A stretch of DNA of 64,000 nucleotides from Tetraselmis striata (Eukaryota > Chlorophyta > Chlorodendrophyceae > Chlorodendrales > Chlorodendraceae), in assembly GCA_006384855.1 (NCBI GenBank), contig VCJN01000865.1, positions 124,001 to 188,000 of the forward strand, written 5' to 3'. Below, in pieces: positions 10,601 through 22,225 of this stretch (its first letter is position 1; each line of letters starts with the position of its first letter). The notes under the pieces were generated by a model. The model made no database searches. It saw nothing but the letters and a program-made list of their open reading frames with translations, and had not been told where the DNA came from. The position numbers and the translations under genes were made by a program.

Positions 10601-11432
10601 AAGGGGGCGCGGGCGGTGCCGACGTGGCAGGGGCTTCGCGCGAAATACGAGGAAAATAGTTGCCTAGTTTCCTTCATCGGTCTAAGCGAGGCGGTAAGGA
10701 TCGGACCGTATAGACATGACATAACAATGACGGGATCATGGCGTTCTGAACCCATGAGGACGGTGGGTGGGCGATAGCGCGGCGTGGTGGGTCCGTCGCT
10801 GCGCATCAGCACTCGGGGGGCGGCATGAACCCAGGGCGTGGCCGCGATTTTGCAATATTTCGTACCGATACACCACACGGCGATAGCGACAGCCGGTTTG
10901 AATGTGTTTGAACTAGCTAGCTACTCGTCCGAGTAGTCTTGCTTGGTACCCAAACTGATTCAAACGATCACTAGGCTCCCAACCTGTCTCATAATTTCAC
11001 TGTAATGGCCCGTAATCGCGATTTTCCCACGGAGTGGGCTTGTAATCGCCGTGTAATACCGTGGAATCCGTATATATACCGTGGAATCGCCAATTTTCTG
11101 CTAGGCTCGGTAGTCGCAATGAAGTGCCCGTAATATTGCTACCAATACCATGTCGTGCCGTCCCCATACTACATTGGGCCCACATCGCGCCTCGCGCGCC
11201 TACCCCTAATCGCTCCGGATTTCGCGACGCTGTACTTTAACGCCTCAACACAGGCTCCGTGACGACGCCCAACGCCGAACGCCCAACGGTATCGTAGGGC
11301 TCAAACCGGCTGAATTGCTACAAGTGCGGGCGGGCAGTTAACCATATGCATCGCAGCCGCGGCAGCGCCAGTGACTAGCTCCTACCCATCCCCGCGCCGC
11401 TGCGAGCCGCCGGCGCGAAGTAGTGGTGTGCC
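10601..11432. other. Upstream region of the finger-Tudor gene
   Basis: No ORF with support. From about 11,000 to 11,110 the words GTAATCGC and CGTGGAATC repeat several times, which could be protein-binding sites or a decayed minisatellite. Confidence 0.45.
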
Positions 11433-13027
11433 ATGGGGCGTCGCAACTCCAAGCGCAGTATTCCTGAGGACAAGGAGACTTGGGAAGAGGTGACCAAGAG
11501 AATGTATTGCCACGCGTGTGGCGCCTTTGTCTCAAGGACTTACTTCTATGACACTCATAGATGGACGGAGGCGTGCGCCAAGCCTCCGGACACCGCCGCG
11601 CCTGTCGCAACCAATGGTGATGGCGCCCCAGCTGCACCGTACGTCCGTCACGTCTCCAACCGTCCGTCCGTCCGGACCCGGTCAGACCGAAAGGCGGGGC
11701 GAGCCGGGTGATGCATCGATGCCGTCGCCGCCGCCACCCCCCCCCCCCCCCCCCCCCCGCTCCCTCTCGCTCCGCCGCTCCCGTCCATTCTATCCCCGAA
11801 ACGAATCAGCGAGCTTCGCACTACCCATCGGCGAGAAGGGGCATTCGGTGTCGTCTGATTGTGGCCTGCCAGCATGCATGGCAACGCGGTAGATGAATGC
11901 CGAGCTTCATGTGGGCGCCGTCATAACCAAAACCGTTCGGGACGCGGGGGAGCTTTCTCGGCCAGGTAGCCCCCCCCCCCCCCCCCCCCCCACACACACC
12001 ATCCACGTTTCCATCCCTGACATCCCGTTACTACACCTGCCATAGGCCCACCGCCACCATGTGATAGCCACCCGTGTGTATCACCCAACATACATCTCGT
12101 CCGTTGGAGATGGGATATCGAGGACGCAGACCCGGCGGATAGGGAGATGGTGATAAAGGTGATATACGACAACGGCGACTCGGAAGAGCTAACCGAGTCG
12201 GACATACAACCGCTATACCTGACAAGACGAAATTGGGCATAGGGAAAATCTCTCCGCCAAATGTTGGCCGCGAAGGGCACAACACGTTCACGGCCTATCC
12301 GAGGAGATCCGGGAGCTAAAAACTTGTCGGCTGAAGAAAAAGCCGCAAAGCGCAAAGCGGGAAGAGATGTCATCGACAACCTTTCTTATGACTGGACCGA
12401 TAAGCGGCGCAAGACCAAGCCAATGTGAGTTGAGATCGCTCATTATTTCATTATATTAGGTATTCTCGCCGGATTGTTGATTTCCTATGCCGTTTTTGAT
12501 TTAGGAACTAAGGCTACATACCCATTTGGCAGGGAATCCATTCCGGAACCCGCAAGGGCTGTCACAGCCGGACATGAGGACGAGCATGACACACAGCTCC
12601 CCAAGCCACCAACGGCAACTGAACCGACTATATCGGAGGCAACTTCACCCACAGTCAGTATGCCCGAGTCTGACGACGTCACCGTAAAACTTGAAGAGTA
12701 AGTGATTTTCCCGAGTGCCTACTTACCTACAAACTAAACAGGATTCATTCGCCTAAGTGCCGTTCCCGCCGTAATCTTACTAAATAATCAGTATAAATTT
12801 GTGTTTGCAGGTGGCTGAAACTCCTAAGTATGTTCAAAAGGCTATATAAAAGGGAAGGCATGGAGGCGTACTTCAATGCCCACCTCAAGATGGATAGGAA
12901 AGACAATCCGACGAGGAGGAGGAGGAGAATAGAGGAGGAGGGTGGCCACTCCTCCTCCGAGCCGGCGGATTCGGATGATGATAATGATACTTCCAGTGAT
13001 GATGATGATGATGCGTTGGGTGACTAA
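11433..13027 (+). pseudogene. Zinc-finger plus Tudor-like gene with acidic tail, one in-frame TAG
   Basis: The first exon starts MGRRNSKRSIPEDKETWEEV and has a finger of Cys-His-Ala-Cys ... His ... Cys type. After a C-run-bearing gap comes a Trp-Arg-Trp ... Val-Ile-Tyr-Asp-Asn-Gly-Asp-Ser-Glu-Glu-Leu segment, a Tudor/PWWP-like barrel end. The frame has a TAG at 12,240-12,242 but continues unchanged to a donor after 12,424. Exons 12,533-12,697 and 12,811-13,027 join in phase (GTGAGT...GGCAG; GTAAGT...TTGCAG). The tail has a run of five Arg, then Ser/Glu/Asp runs, and ends in TAA. The same finger-then-Tudor order opens the transposase at 35.6-39.8 kb, so this is probably a relative that lost the catalytic part. 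The middle exon's upstream border is unresolved. Confidence 0.55.
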
Positions 13028-14067
13028 GGCGCTAGCTGCCGCAAGCGGCCTCATGTGTGCGCGTAGGCACTCGGGCGGCCGCGCCTATTTTCCAATTGAG
13101 AGCCGGCCATGAATACATGTGTAACAATGTGTCACCACAATTGGTTTCGGAGCATCTGCATATTATTCATGTCCTCACTTCATGCCTTTCGGCTGCATGA
13201 CAAACATGATGGTTTCGAAGCATGTCTAGTACACTTTACTCTTGCATTGCTTTTATTATCATCCATGTTTTGCTGCATGGTAGCTTTGATCATACATGAA
13301 AATGGCAATGGCAATGTTCTGCTTTCGAAGAATGATAGAACATTTCTATGACAGACTTAGTTAGCCATAAACCACAGCGCCCACTACGTTACTTGGTAAT
13401 ATAGTACCAAGTTATATTATCCGTGAGCGTCATTTGTACCAAGTTGTATCCGTGATCATCATGTTGACCCATCCGTAAAACCCCGGGGGCAAGTCGTCAG
13501 CACTTTGATTATTTTGTGGCGCGTGTCTTGTCCCCTGAAAACAAGGGTTCTGAGGCCAACACGGCTTAACACCGCAACTATGCAACTTTTGACGAACATA
13601 ACATTTATTTTGAACCACTGTTCGGGGGTTGTTGATCCGAGTGGGTGTCGTGGAGGACACGCACACGAAGTCGATCATGTAATCGCCCCCCCCCCCCCCC
13701 GCCAGCGTCAAGTCCGACGGCTGCGAGCGGTCCGTTGGCGCAGCCCGCTCGTCTCAAGGGCCAAGTCGCTGGCTCCCGAGCCGTTCCGGTCAAGCACCGC
13801 CCCCGCATCAATTGCCCCAGATGCCCACATATTCTTCAAAGCGGTATGCATGCGGTGATTGTAGTTCGCTACGGGGCAGATGGGTAGATGATCCACGATG
13901 AAATCCGTAGCGCTCCGGTTCGAGCCATCCGTAAAGCGAAGCCAAAAGGGATCAATATCACACGTGGGGCCAGGCCAAGTGACAAGCGCGGAACCTCCGC
14001 GCGGCGGGCTAAGGCCCTGCACCCGCGCAGCCATCACACGATGGATACAGGGTACCCGTACGAGTAG
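13028..14067. other. Mostly non-coding; weak minus-strand ORF at 13,708-14,127
   Basis: 13,100-13,450 is AT-rich and looks like UTR or intergenic DNA. The minus ORF 13,708-14,127 has a plausible stretch (Phe-Thr-Asp-Gly-Ser ... Asp-His-Leu-Pro-Ile-Cys-Pro) but no domain or splice partner, and runs into the mariner-like element. A C-run lies at 13,686-13,700. Confidence 0.35.
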
Positions 14068-14069
14068 TA

Positions 14070-14894
14070 CACTACGCTTCAAAATTAATGGTAAGCAAAC
14101 TGTCCTCCGGGGGTAGTTGGTGAGCATTATTCGAGTATCAATGCATAACGAAAACCCCCCGAGCTGGGGACGCGGGGTGACCTCCCGGTGATTTAAATTA
14201 GTTCGGGGTGCGAAAACTACTGCTCAAATCGTAAAATTCTGAGGGAAAGATAACCGATCTATGCCGAATCAGGGTTTGCGGGGTTTTTTCAGATGCTCTT
14301 ACGGCGCGCGCCGTAAAAGTTGGATACGTTCTTGCCCCACCGTGTAGAGCTAGTAGCGCGCTACCATATAAAGCGGCTGCCAAAAGGTGCGCATGCTCAT
14401 TACAAAACAATTTTCCGCCTACACGAGTACGTGCCTCGTGATAGGTAGGTGTAGCACTTGTGCACTTGTGTAGCGTTGATATATATACGTGGGCATTATG
14501 AGCGGTTGGAAGGCGCGATGCGGGATCACTCGAGGTACCATGCGAGCACATCTATTGGCAGTCTATTTATTGCTATAGAGCCATGCCAAAGACTCCTCAT
14601 GTGATGCGAGTGGGAATATTTTTCTGAATATTTGTGCTAATGCAAACTCGAGATGTGCGAAATTTGTGCCTCGTTTTTACATCTACATACACCGCAATGT
14701 ACACGGCCAAATGAATTCAATCCAAAATATGGGGGTTGTAGCCAGCACTCCTACCCAGCATACCCCTATATTAGGATTTTTTTTTAAGGCGCCACGATTG
14801 CGATTGAGCACAGGATTGGCGCCCCGCGCTTGGATTGCGCGTGAGCACAGACCCGACCCAAAGTATGGTTTGCCATTTATTTTGAAGCGGAGTG
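14070..14894. mobile_element. Tc1/mariner-like non-autonomous element with TA duplication
   Basis: The left end CACTACGCTTCAAAATTAAT and the inverse at the right end (ending 14,894) match over about 33 bp with a handful of mismatches. TA lies at 14,068-14,069 and 14,895-14,896. Such ends with a TA duplication are typical of the Tc1/mariner superfamily. The 825-bp interior has no transposase, so this would be a MITE-like derivative. The right end abuts the start of the 0.9-kb duplicated segment. Confidence 0.7.
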
Positions 14895-14896
14895 TA

Positions 14897-15815
14897 TAGC
14901 GACTAGCGCGGCGCTGGTGGGCACCAACGCAGCGCTACGTACTCGTACGCCCGCGCGACAGTGCGATTTTTTTGTGACGACGCTGTGACCAAGTACTGAT
15001 ACTTATCCGAGAGGCGGGGTGCCGCGAACGTGTCTCGTACGTACTACAGTACCGGTACCGGGTACGGGTACCGGTACCGTAGTACAGTATAGGGAACCAT
15101 ATACCTGGGAGCATCATGTGATAGAACGCTCCAACAACCAACCACAACCGCCCGCAACGACGAGCCTGTTCTCCATACACAGGGCACCCTGTGCCAGTAC
15201 CGCGGCATCCCCATACGATTACTGATGTACTCGTATCCCTACCAGGATACTAGTACGGGTAACACGGGGGTCGCAATGCTGATGTGGATGAACGATGTAC
15301 TGATGCTACCAGGGGATACCCCCTGATACTACGATGATTATGTCGATTCTGTCAGTGGCCTTTGGGTCAGTCTTGCAGAATGCTTCGGCAATTTGATTAT
15401 TGGCCAAGTACTAAATATATCGGAGCGTCGCCCACCCAGGGCTTTCCGTAACTCGATCGCTGCCGACACGGCCGTCGGCCGTCGTAGGGACGATGCAAGA
15501 GTTTCACTGTTTCCAGTCGGCCCGTCCCGGGGGCGGGAAAAACAGCCCGACGTCGATAGTATGTAGTCGCCATATAATCGCTTGCCTAACGTCCCGACTG
15601 TCCGACCACGGCCAACCCCCGCGACAACAAGGAAGCCTGTGATCCTCCAGCATTAAAGGGTACGGCACGGGTATCTCCATACGAGCAGGAGGTACTCGCG
15701 TGCCATGCTACAGGTACCAGTGCCAGGGATACTCGGGCGGCGGGGAAAAATACGAGGGGTAGCAATGCTGACGTGGACGAACGATCTGCTGATGCCGATG
15801 TCGATGGTACATGCC
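14897..15815 (+). repeat. 0.9-kb duplicated segment, uninterrupted copy
   Basis: Collinear with 20,520-21,925. It includes a palindromic GGTACCGGGTACGG word, a piece starting at the LINE-B-like CTTGCAGAATGCTTCGGCAA, the LINE-B 3' end (about 15,430-15,545) and about 270 bp beyond it. This copy lacks the four insertions seen in the other. Confidence 0.75.
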
Positions 15816-15969
15816 AGGGTTCGGCTGCAGTATATCGAGTGCACTGCAGACTGCAGAAACTGCAGCCTGCAGTACTTCTCGAAAAGGGACTGCAGTGCAG
15901 TAACCCAAACAGCCCCAAATATCACTGGATAGCGTTTGGATGGCGCCCGCCAGTGATAACAAGCCATAC

Positions 15970-16075
15970 CTACCCAGGGCTTTCCGTAACTGGATTGCTG
16001 CCTAAACGGCCGTTGTAGACGCTGCAAGGGTTTCACTGGTGCCAGTCCTGTCCCGGGGGCGGGAAAAAAAAAGCC
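15970..16075 (+). repeat. 3'-end fragment of LINE family B
   Basis: GGGCTTTCCGTAACTGGATT through CCCGGGGGCGGG and a run of nine A. A second LINE-B end 430 bp after the one at 15,545. Confidence 0.75.
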
Positions 16076-16215
16076 ATATGGCGACAGTTCCGGCGGTCCG
16101 AGCGCCGCGGATAGCACCGTACTCGCTTGTACAGTACCATCACACGTCGCCGCATCGGGGCACATACCAGTAGACCACACACGCCAGCCGAACCTATCCT
16201 CACTTTACGCTCACC

Positions 16216-16861
16216 GTGCTCATCCTCCTCTCGTCACTCTTCGTCAATTACATGGAGGGATACCAGTCTGCCGCGGAGCAAGGCGCAGCAGCGATGGCGG
16301 ACGAGGCGATGGCAGCGGACAGCACCGGCGCCGCAGCGGCCAGCACTGCAGCCAACAGGTCAGCACGAGTGCCACAGCCGGCTGCTGGGGCGGCACCCAG
16401 TGCGAGAACAACCGTGCCGTCTGGTCTTTTTTCGTGCCGCATGACACTAGCCTACCGCCCGACGAGAGTAGGAAGTCGAATGTCCTGTGTTGTTGGTTGT
16501 GCCACTTAGCCGACACGGGCGGCCTACACGGTTCACTGCCCCACGAGGGCCCCCACGCCTTGTCACCATGCACTTAAGAAATAGAATGAACCTGGATAAC
16601 ATGGGTGCCTGCGTCTTTATTCAGAAGAATCTGGATTTGGATGCCAAGGTCAAGGAGCTACTGGCGTCGTACTACGGGGAGGCTGCTTTCAGCGCCGTGG
16701 CGGCGGATCTACTCAAGCCATGCGGGGAGGATTGGCTGGCCAGCCAAGTCCTTGATGGCGAGGGCGAGGGGGAGGCCAACCGCATTCAATGGGAAGCGGT
16801 GGAGTCCATGCTGGAGCAGTATGAGGAGGCAGCGCCAGCGGATGAGGAGGCGGGGGATTAG
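16216..16861 (+). pseudogene. Cys-rich/acidic protein fragment, frameshifted
   Basis: One frame opens with a hydrophobic start and an Ala/Ser/Thr-rich stretch. Another frame carries Lys-Ser-Asn-Val-Leu-Cys-Cys-Trp-Leu-Cys-His, a metal-binding-looking cluster, before a TAA. A third (16,487-16,861) ends with DLDAKVKELLASYYGEAAFS and a Glu/Asp-rich C-terminus at TAG. The last 90 codons look like genuine protein. Basic/Cys-rich and acidic tails of this sort often end algal transposon proteins, but no family was recognised. Short introns could restore one frame. Confidence 0.35.
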
Positions 16862-17282
16862 AGGGTTTTTATGCCATCATGCTTTTTTACGCATGCTTCA
16901 CTATGCATGCGTGGGGACAGCATCATCGTTGGACACACACAAATGTACACACAGTAGGCTTTTCCCCTCTGTAGGCAATTTAATGATGTATTACAACTTC
17001 CACCACGATTGCTGCCCCTCTGCATCCGCCATGGCAGCCCCTTTGCCCTTCACTGTCCCGCCCTTCCCTTCCCTAAAATCAGCAAATGCAGTGCTACTGC
17101 AGCCTGCACTGCAGCCTACTGCACTGCACTGCAGCCTGCAGTATTCAAAAGTGGACTGCAGCCCAACCCTGGTACGTACCGGTACACATGTCGGTGCCGC
17201 CAGCGATGAGCGAGAGGGATCAGTAAACCTAATCAGTACAGATGTAAGAGATACGGTCCAACATAATTCTTTAAAGACGGTT
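16862..17282. other. Intergenic, CTGCAG-rich
   Basis: Contains a cluster of CTGCAGCCTGCA-type words at 17,090-17,165, similar to 15,830-15,905. No gene seen. Confidence 0.5.
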
Positions 17283-17293
17283 ATGCATTAGAC

Positions 17294-17772
17294 ATCTTGT
17301 CTGCGTTGCGCATGCGTTTCTCCTTGCTCATCAATATGGCACATGCAGACAACGTTCTTGGCGGGGTCGCGGCCGCGCGCGCGGCACGTGATGGTGCTCA
17401 TTCGCCTGCGGCGCGCCGCTCGTCGGCATGTGTTGCTATGACCCGGGTCGTCGGTTGCAAGCGTACTCGCTGTGGTTGATTTGATGGCCTACCCCGGGGC
17501 GGTGGTCCCCATTGGTTTAATGTTCTCCTTTCGGTCTTTCTGGTCGTTCCTTGGCTTCAGTGCTTCCCTTGACCCTTTGGCAGTTCTTGGCAGCTTGGCG
17601 ACTTCGTGGTTCCCTTGGCTCTTCCTTGATGGTTCTTGGTTCCTACTTGGCCTCCTGCTCGACCTTGGTTCAAGCTTATGTATCTCTTTTCCTGGCAATC
17701 TTTCATAGTTGTTGTTAGTTTGGTTTGTAGTGCGCACATGATAAAGCCCTGATGTCTTTATCAAAATATTAC
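17294..17772 (+). mobile_element. LINE family A, 5'-truncated copy with 11-bp target duplication
   Basis: Homologous to 22,770-23,160: the last 50 codons of the ORF (stop TGA near 17,477) and the 3' UTR ending GCCCTGATGT. The direct duplication ATGCATTAGAC flanks it at 17,283-17,293 and 17,773-17,783, as expected for target-primed reverse transcription. Confidence 0.85.
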
Positions 17773-17783
17773 ATGCATTAGAC

Positions 17784-18107
17784 GCAGTGCGATTCCGGTT
17801 TGCCGAAGAAGCGTGTGACATGATTACAAGGCACCCACCACACCTAACGAGCAGGGTGGGATGAGAGAAGCGCTACGGCAAGGGTGATGGGCGCCCCCAG
17901 CGCCACCTTAGTTCTGGAAAGTTTACGACTAGGGCGATCGCTCGGGAGCTGTCATCCGCTGCCACTCTTGAAACTCTGGAAACTCCTAGAAAGTCCGGCG
18001 TGTTGTGCTAAATTGCGGCGACGGCCGGCACAAGGGTTTAATGAGTAGCGGCGCGAATTTCCCGCGCCACTCGGCTTGTCTTACTAACCTCAGTTAGGTA
18101 CTAAAAA
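17784..18107. other. Intergenic, upstream of Gag-like remnant
   Basis: No ORF with support. The start resembles 4,870-4,930. No long terminal repeat matching a downstream sequence was found. Confidence 0.4.
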
Positions 18108-19480
18108 ATGATTAGACACAGTCCGAGTCTCGTTTGCCAGGATACGCCGAAGGGGACAATCCAGGATTGGAACGGTCAGGGGACTATCGATGACGGCGCC
18201 GGCCGAAGGGCTAGCGGAGAAAAAGAAATGGCCGCCCGTGGAGTCAAAAATCTTGGGAACGATGTAGGTGTGGGCGACGCTGCTGCTGTCCCTCCAGTTG
18301 CCGAGCCATATATCTTGGGCAAGGAAACGCTAGCGGCGGAAGCCGCAGAGGCCCCGCCGCTGCGCAGACCGTGCGACGTCCAAACGAAGCCGGGGGCGGC
18401 CGCTCGAGGGCCTCGCAACAGACGGTAACCCAGTGGGCAACCGTGCCCGACGACCAAGAGCCGGGCTTGTCATTGGGTAGCTACCAGAAATGCGTGGAGT
18501 TGCTATTGGAGGCGACGCTCGTCAGCATGGGCATCAAGATGGAGAACTTGAGGATGGTGCGGAGGCTAAAGGGCGCAAAGCGTATGGCGTACCAACATTT
18601 TAACCGTCAAATGTTGGACGGCATGCGGGAGGGGCTCGTCAACTACATCACCAAACATATCGACTTGCACTCAGAAGAATGTACAAGAAGTGCCATTGCT
18701 CGCCGGGGGAGACCGTGCGTGACTTACGCAACCGGTTGCGAACGCTCGCCAGGGTCAAGAACACGGTCACGGAGGAGACGACCCGCGTCGTGGAGACATC
18801 GCGTGTCAACGTTAAGTTCATCCGGAGGGCGGAGGGGACGCGGTTCAGCAGCCGCATCGAGGACGCGGAGCAACAATAACCGGTCGACTACACAATAGAT
18901 ACCCGGGTGGACAGACTTTGGGATATGTCAAAGTGTCTTGACATTGAGCAAGAGCGTGGAAACATGCATATACTTGCTCACTCGCGCGTTTTCAGCGGAG
19001 GCAGTGGACGCGGCGGTTGCGTCGATCGCCACGAGCGCGGCGGCCGCGGAGGCGGTCGCGGCAGCGACAGCCGTAATCGTGGAGGCAGCCGCCGCGGCGA
19101 GGGCGGCAACTATAATCGGCGCGGAGATGGAGAAGGTGACCGTGGGGGCGGGCGCACGGCGGAGGGGAGCTCTTATGCCCGTGCTGGAGATGGCGGTGGG
19201 GGTGCGGGCAAGTAAACGAGCTAGGCGGGTTGCTACGGTTGTGGTTCGAAAGACCACTACAAGAGCGACTGCCCTCAGTGGAACAAGACGTGCTATGAGT
19301 GTGGCAAGAAGGATCACATTGCCAAGCGTTGCTCGAAGGCCAACCCTGATCTCCGCCCGGAGACGGCCATGGCAGCGACCAATCCCCGGGAGCACATCAG
19401 AGCGCGCGAGGAGCCCAAGAAGCCGGAGAGCATGATGTGCGGCAAAGACGTGGGCCATCATGCTGAAAGAACATCCCGGA
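18108..19480 (+). pseudogene. Gag-like retroelement pseudogene with RGG region and two CCHC zinc knuckles
   Basis: From 18,371 one frame gives a helical, capsid-like stretch (around LEATLVSMGIKMENLRMVRR). The frame shifts near 18,670 and continues with a Glu/Arg-rich part to a TAA at 18,877. The same frame resumes with an Arg-Gly-Gly-rich region (19,000-19,212), crosses TAA and TAG at 19,213-19,224, then encodes two perfect Cys-x2-Cys-x4-His-x4-Cys knuckles (from 19,231), CYGCGSKDHYKSDC and CYECGKKDHIAKRC. Knuckles after a basic Gly-rich linker are the hallmark of retrotransposon Gag nucleocapsid. No protease, reverse transcriptase or integrase follows. One frameshift and three stops make it a dead copy. 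Confidence 0.75.
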
Positions 19481-20515
19481 CAGCACCACGGCCGCCATCA
19501 TGCAAGACAAGCTATCGCTCACCAAGGCGCAGAAGAGCCCCATGATGCCATGGAAGCGCGCGTCCAGGCGGCATGGTAGTAGGTCGCCAATAGCACGGTG
19601 ACCATGCTTTGGGCCGCCAGGCTCGTCGCATAGCCGGGGCCAAGGAAGGGAGCCGGTCGGTCAGCCGGTTGGATGGGGTGGTGAACATGCTGGTAGGGAG
19701 GGGGGGAGGGAGGGTAATGGGGGGGCCACATTCTCCCCATACTACTCAGCGATGGGGAAGCTCTTGGTGTGGTTACAGAGGAAGACCGTTGTGAAGCCAA
19801 TCAGCTGCGGGTATCATGGCCGGGGGTTTGCACGCAGCAGGCGGGCGCTCAGCTCCCTACTAAATCACTCGGGGTCCACCATCGCCCACCTCATGCCCCC
19901 CCCCCCCCCCTCTAAATCCCCCCCCCCCCCCCCCCCCCCCCCGCATTCACGTCTGCTCTATCTGGTTGTACCCTAAGCCGCGGCGGCTTTTGCTTTGAAA
20001 ATGTAGCGGTTGCTTACATGCTCGTCCCCCCCTCGTTCCTTGCATGCGCCATCATCTCGCAGATCCTGCTCAATTTCAAGCAACAAGGCACATGTGCCCC
20101 CATGTTGTTTGTTAAAACACAAACCCCCGATAAAATGTTGATGCGGGTGCCAGCACATCTCCTAGCCCCGCCCCCGCCGCCCGTGACCACTCGATAGCGC
20201 AGCCCCCTCCTTGCTTTATCATCTATCTGTTCAAAATTTCCTCTGGAACTCATGAGCAAACATTCCCGTGTGGTCGGTACTCCGGAGGTGGAAGTGTACC
20301 AAGAATATTGCAAACGCACCTAGGACCCACCCCAACACGCGAGGCCAATCACCCCGGTTCCGGATCTGGTCAGAATCCGACTGGGTTTGCGGGCCTGAAA
20401 GCCCTGTCCCAGGGCTTGCTATCATGCCCGGTTTGGGTGCAATAGGCCAAAACCCTGGACTTTGTCACCAGGTCTTGGCCAGGTGTACCAAAAATACCAC
20501 ACGATACAGATACAG
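19481..20515. other. Degenerate tail of the Gag-like element and intergenic DNA
   Basis: 19,519-19,890 has Gly/Arg-rich frames that may be a decayed continuation. Two C-runs lie at 19,897-19,942. 19,980-20,510 shows no supported gene. Confidence 0.4.
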
Positions 20516-20519
20516 GGTA

Positions 20520-21925
20520 CCCGTACGAGTAGCGACTAGCGGCGTTGGTGCGACGTTGCGAGTTTTGTGACGAGGTAGTGACCAAGTAGTTATCCGAGAG
20601 GGACGCCACGAACGTGTCTCGTACGTACTATACCTGCGCGCAGCGGTGTGGGTCGCCCCGCCAACTCCACAAGACTCAAGACATGAAGACGGAGGCGGTG
20701 CTCATTCTCGCGTGGGCTTCAGGCAGCTTTACTGAAGTTGCCCGTGACGTTGTACTACGCTGTAGGCTCTTGTTGCTTACGCTTTTGTAATTCAAACCGT
20801 TACAGTACCGGGTACGGGTACCGGCACCGTAGCAGGGAATCACATATATAATATACCAGCAGGAATTATGCTGCAATAGATATTGCTGCTTTGCAGAACG
20901 CGCCGGCAGCGACCACAACCCGCGACGACGAGCTTGTTCTCCATGCACAGGGTACCAGTACCCCGGTTTCTGTGTTGATTTTCTAGTACTACTTTTTGTA
21001 GGTGGATTTGTTACTGTCTTTTTTGTATAATTCACACCAGTACCCCGGTATCCCCATACGAGTAGTACTCGTATCCTTACTACCAGGATACTAGTGTGAG
21101 TAACACGGGGGTAGCAATGCTGATGTGGATGGACGATATACTGATTAATATTATTTACATGAGCCAGCAGCAGAAGGCGATATCGGAAATCACAAAAAAA
21201 GGACAATCAGAAAGGTCCTCGATCTCCGATACTACCGGGGGTTACCCCTGATACTTCACGATGTCGATTCTGTCACTACCCGGTACTGGCGCTCAGTCAG
21301 TCTTGCAGAATAGTTTTTCTTGTATCAGCGCTTTAACATGTAGTCGCTATCTCCATGTGGAAAGACATGCTGTGGAGGCACTCACTAACAGCAGAACCCA
21401 AAGCAATTGTGAGGGTTGCGAGCAAGATAGATATAAGCCTGAAACCAAGGGTCAAGCAGGCCAGGGAGCCAAGAACAAAGGAAGAGCAGCCAAAAACTGG
21501 GTCAGAAAAAGTTGCTTATTCGGCAATTTGCTTGTTCACTACATAGCGACTATACAGTATTTATATCGGAGCGTCGCCCGCCCAGGGCTTTCCGTAACTG
21601 GATCGCTGCCAAAACGGCCATCGTAGAGACGCTGCAAGAGTTTTATATTGTTTCCAGTCGTCCGCCTGTCCCGGGGGCGAAAAAAACAGCACGACGTCAA
21701 TAGTATGTAGTCGCCATACGAACACTTGCCTGACGTGCCGACAGTCCGACCACAGCGCCAAGCAGCGCGCAGGGTACGACGGCACGGGTATCTCCATACC
21801 CGGTACGAGTAATCGTGCGATGCCACCAGTACCAGGCGAGGAATGCTCGTGCGGGAAATACGCGGGGTAGCAATGCTGACGTGGACGAACCATCTGCTGG
21901 TGCCGATGTCGATGGCGGTAGCGAC
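20520..21925 (+). repeat. 0.9-kb duplicated segment, copy with four insertions
   Basis: Collinear with 14,897-15,815 but interrupted at about 20,645-20,805, 20,963-21,035, 21,145-21,225 and 21,312-21,528. The second insertion carries the TGTGTTGATTTTCTA...TAATTCACACCAG word that also ends LINE family C at 46,680-46,730. The fourth is an antisense LINE-A 3' UTR. The LINE-B 3' end lies at about 21,560-21,690. Confidence 0.7.
21400..21510 (-). repeat. Antisense LINE-A 3'-UTR fragment
   Basis: Inverse of the GACTTCGTGGTTCCC...CTTGCAACC stretch of the LINE-A 3' UTR (23,000-23,100). A second antisense piece lies at 52,850-52,970. Confidence 0.65.
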
Positions 21926-22225
21926 TAGCGACTACCCGTACATGCGGTATACCTACCGCGGCGGTTGTTGCTGCTGCTGTAGAAGGCACGGGTACACTTC
22001 TACCAGCAGTCCAGTACGCGGCGCGCGCTGGAAACGAGATCTTTATTACGCAGGTATCGGTAAGAGTACCCGAGCCGCTACGAGACATCTGTAAAGAAGT
22101 ACTATTGGTAACGAACCCTGTACACGTAATCCCTGTCGTAAAACAGCTCAAGCAGAGATTCAAAAATCGGGGTATCGGGGTTTACTCACGTACTCAGTAA
22201 TACGCAATACTGAAAAGAACGTACG

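Noticed and set aside
13905-13930. B-box-like CCGGTTCGAGCC suggesting a tRNA
   Set aside because: No T-stem pairing and no acceptor or anticodon arms.
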